DNA of 64,000 bases, from contig NC_135033.1 in the NCBI RefSeq assembly GCF_051020975.1, forward strand, positions 1,639,501 through 1,703,500. Direction: 5' to 3'. A program made the translations under genes and the position numbers. The notes under the pieces were generated by a model. That model saw nothing but the letters and a program-made list of their open reading frames with translations. It did not search any database and was not told the origin of the DNA. Position 1 is the stretch's first letter. Each line of letters opens with the position of its first letter. Positions 63,934-64,000 of the stretch are shown here, piece by piece. Source of the stretch: Osmia lignaria lignaria (Eukaryota; Arthropoda; Insecta; Hymenoptera; Megachilidae).

Positions 63934-64000
63934 TCCGAACACACACAAAAATACCAAAGAAAATGCACGAGGTAGACCTTTAGTCGTGGTCAGGTTATTA

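Overview
This 64 kb window looks like transposon-dense insect nuclear DNA. A hymenopteran such as an ant or wasp is my best guess, but that rests only on the repertoire of elements: LOA- and R1-type LINEs with SAP-Gag Gypsy, BEL/Pao and Copia LTR elements, piggyBac, pogo-like palindromes, and Helitrons with a DUF6570-like region. I found no host single-copy gene, no convincing tRNA or rRNA gene, no CRISPR array and no bacterial operon. Nearly every recognisable open reading frame belongs to a mobile element, and all but one (the Copia polyprotein) carry visible lesions.

Layout. 1-4221: an LTR fragment, a non-autonomous inverted-repeat element and a palindromic pogo/Tigger-like composite, set in an old RTE/SINE-like remnant. 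4222-9974: Gypsy A on the minus strand, with both 240-bp LTRs and an AAAG target duplication. 10781-17616: Helitron A, interrupted by two LTR insertions, followed by a repeated segment (17617-18130) that recurs at the other Helitron copies. 18131-19117 and 24673-25235: one 169/338-bp satellite array split by a full-length LOA-like LINE (19118-24658, minus strand), which itself holds a 617-bp solo LTR. 25236-27990: non-coding repeats and two small fold-back modules. 27990-31386: an AT-rich satellite array split by a solo LTR and a 5'-truncated R1-like LINE. 31387-33190: Helitron C, minus strand. 33191-34800: unresolved repeats and three hairpin modules with co-varying stems. 34880-43898: Helitron B, interrupted by a 189-bp solo LTR, a 3.5-kb piggyBac and a 333-bp solo LTR. 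43899-50285: a second AT-satellite array in the opposite orientation, split by a solo LTR and by an apparently intact Copia element (44258-48957) with LTRs that look identical. 50300-51110: a BEL/Pao fragment. 51479-56640: Gypsy B, degraded, with a 121-bp palindromic MITE inside gag. 56843-58051: another inverted-repeat element. 58191-58880: an exact 142-bp satellite fused to Gypsy C (58881-61676), which is capped by a solo LTR. 62296-63895: two AT-satellite arrays in opposite orientations, then a 20-base G run near the window end.

How the parts relate. The nesting gives a relative chronology. Helitron B was entered by piggyBac at a TTAA site inside its 57-bp coding repeat, and piggyBac was then entered by a fold-back element. 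The AT satellite was entered by solo LTRs, an R1 LINE and, most recently, Copia. The 169-bp satellite was entered by the LOA LINE, which was then entered by an LTR element. At least six solo LTRs with target duplications, against two complete LTR pairs, point to frequent LTR-LTR recombination. Such a multi-strand transposon graveyard is what pericentromeric heterochromatin or a piRNA-producing locus looks like, but nothing in the sequence alone proves either.
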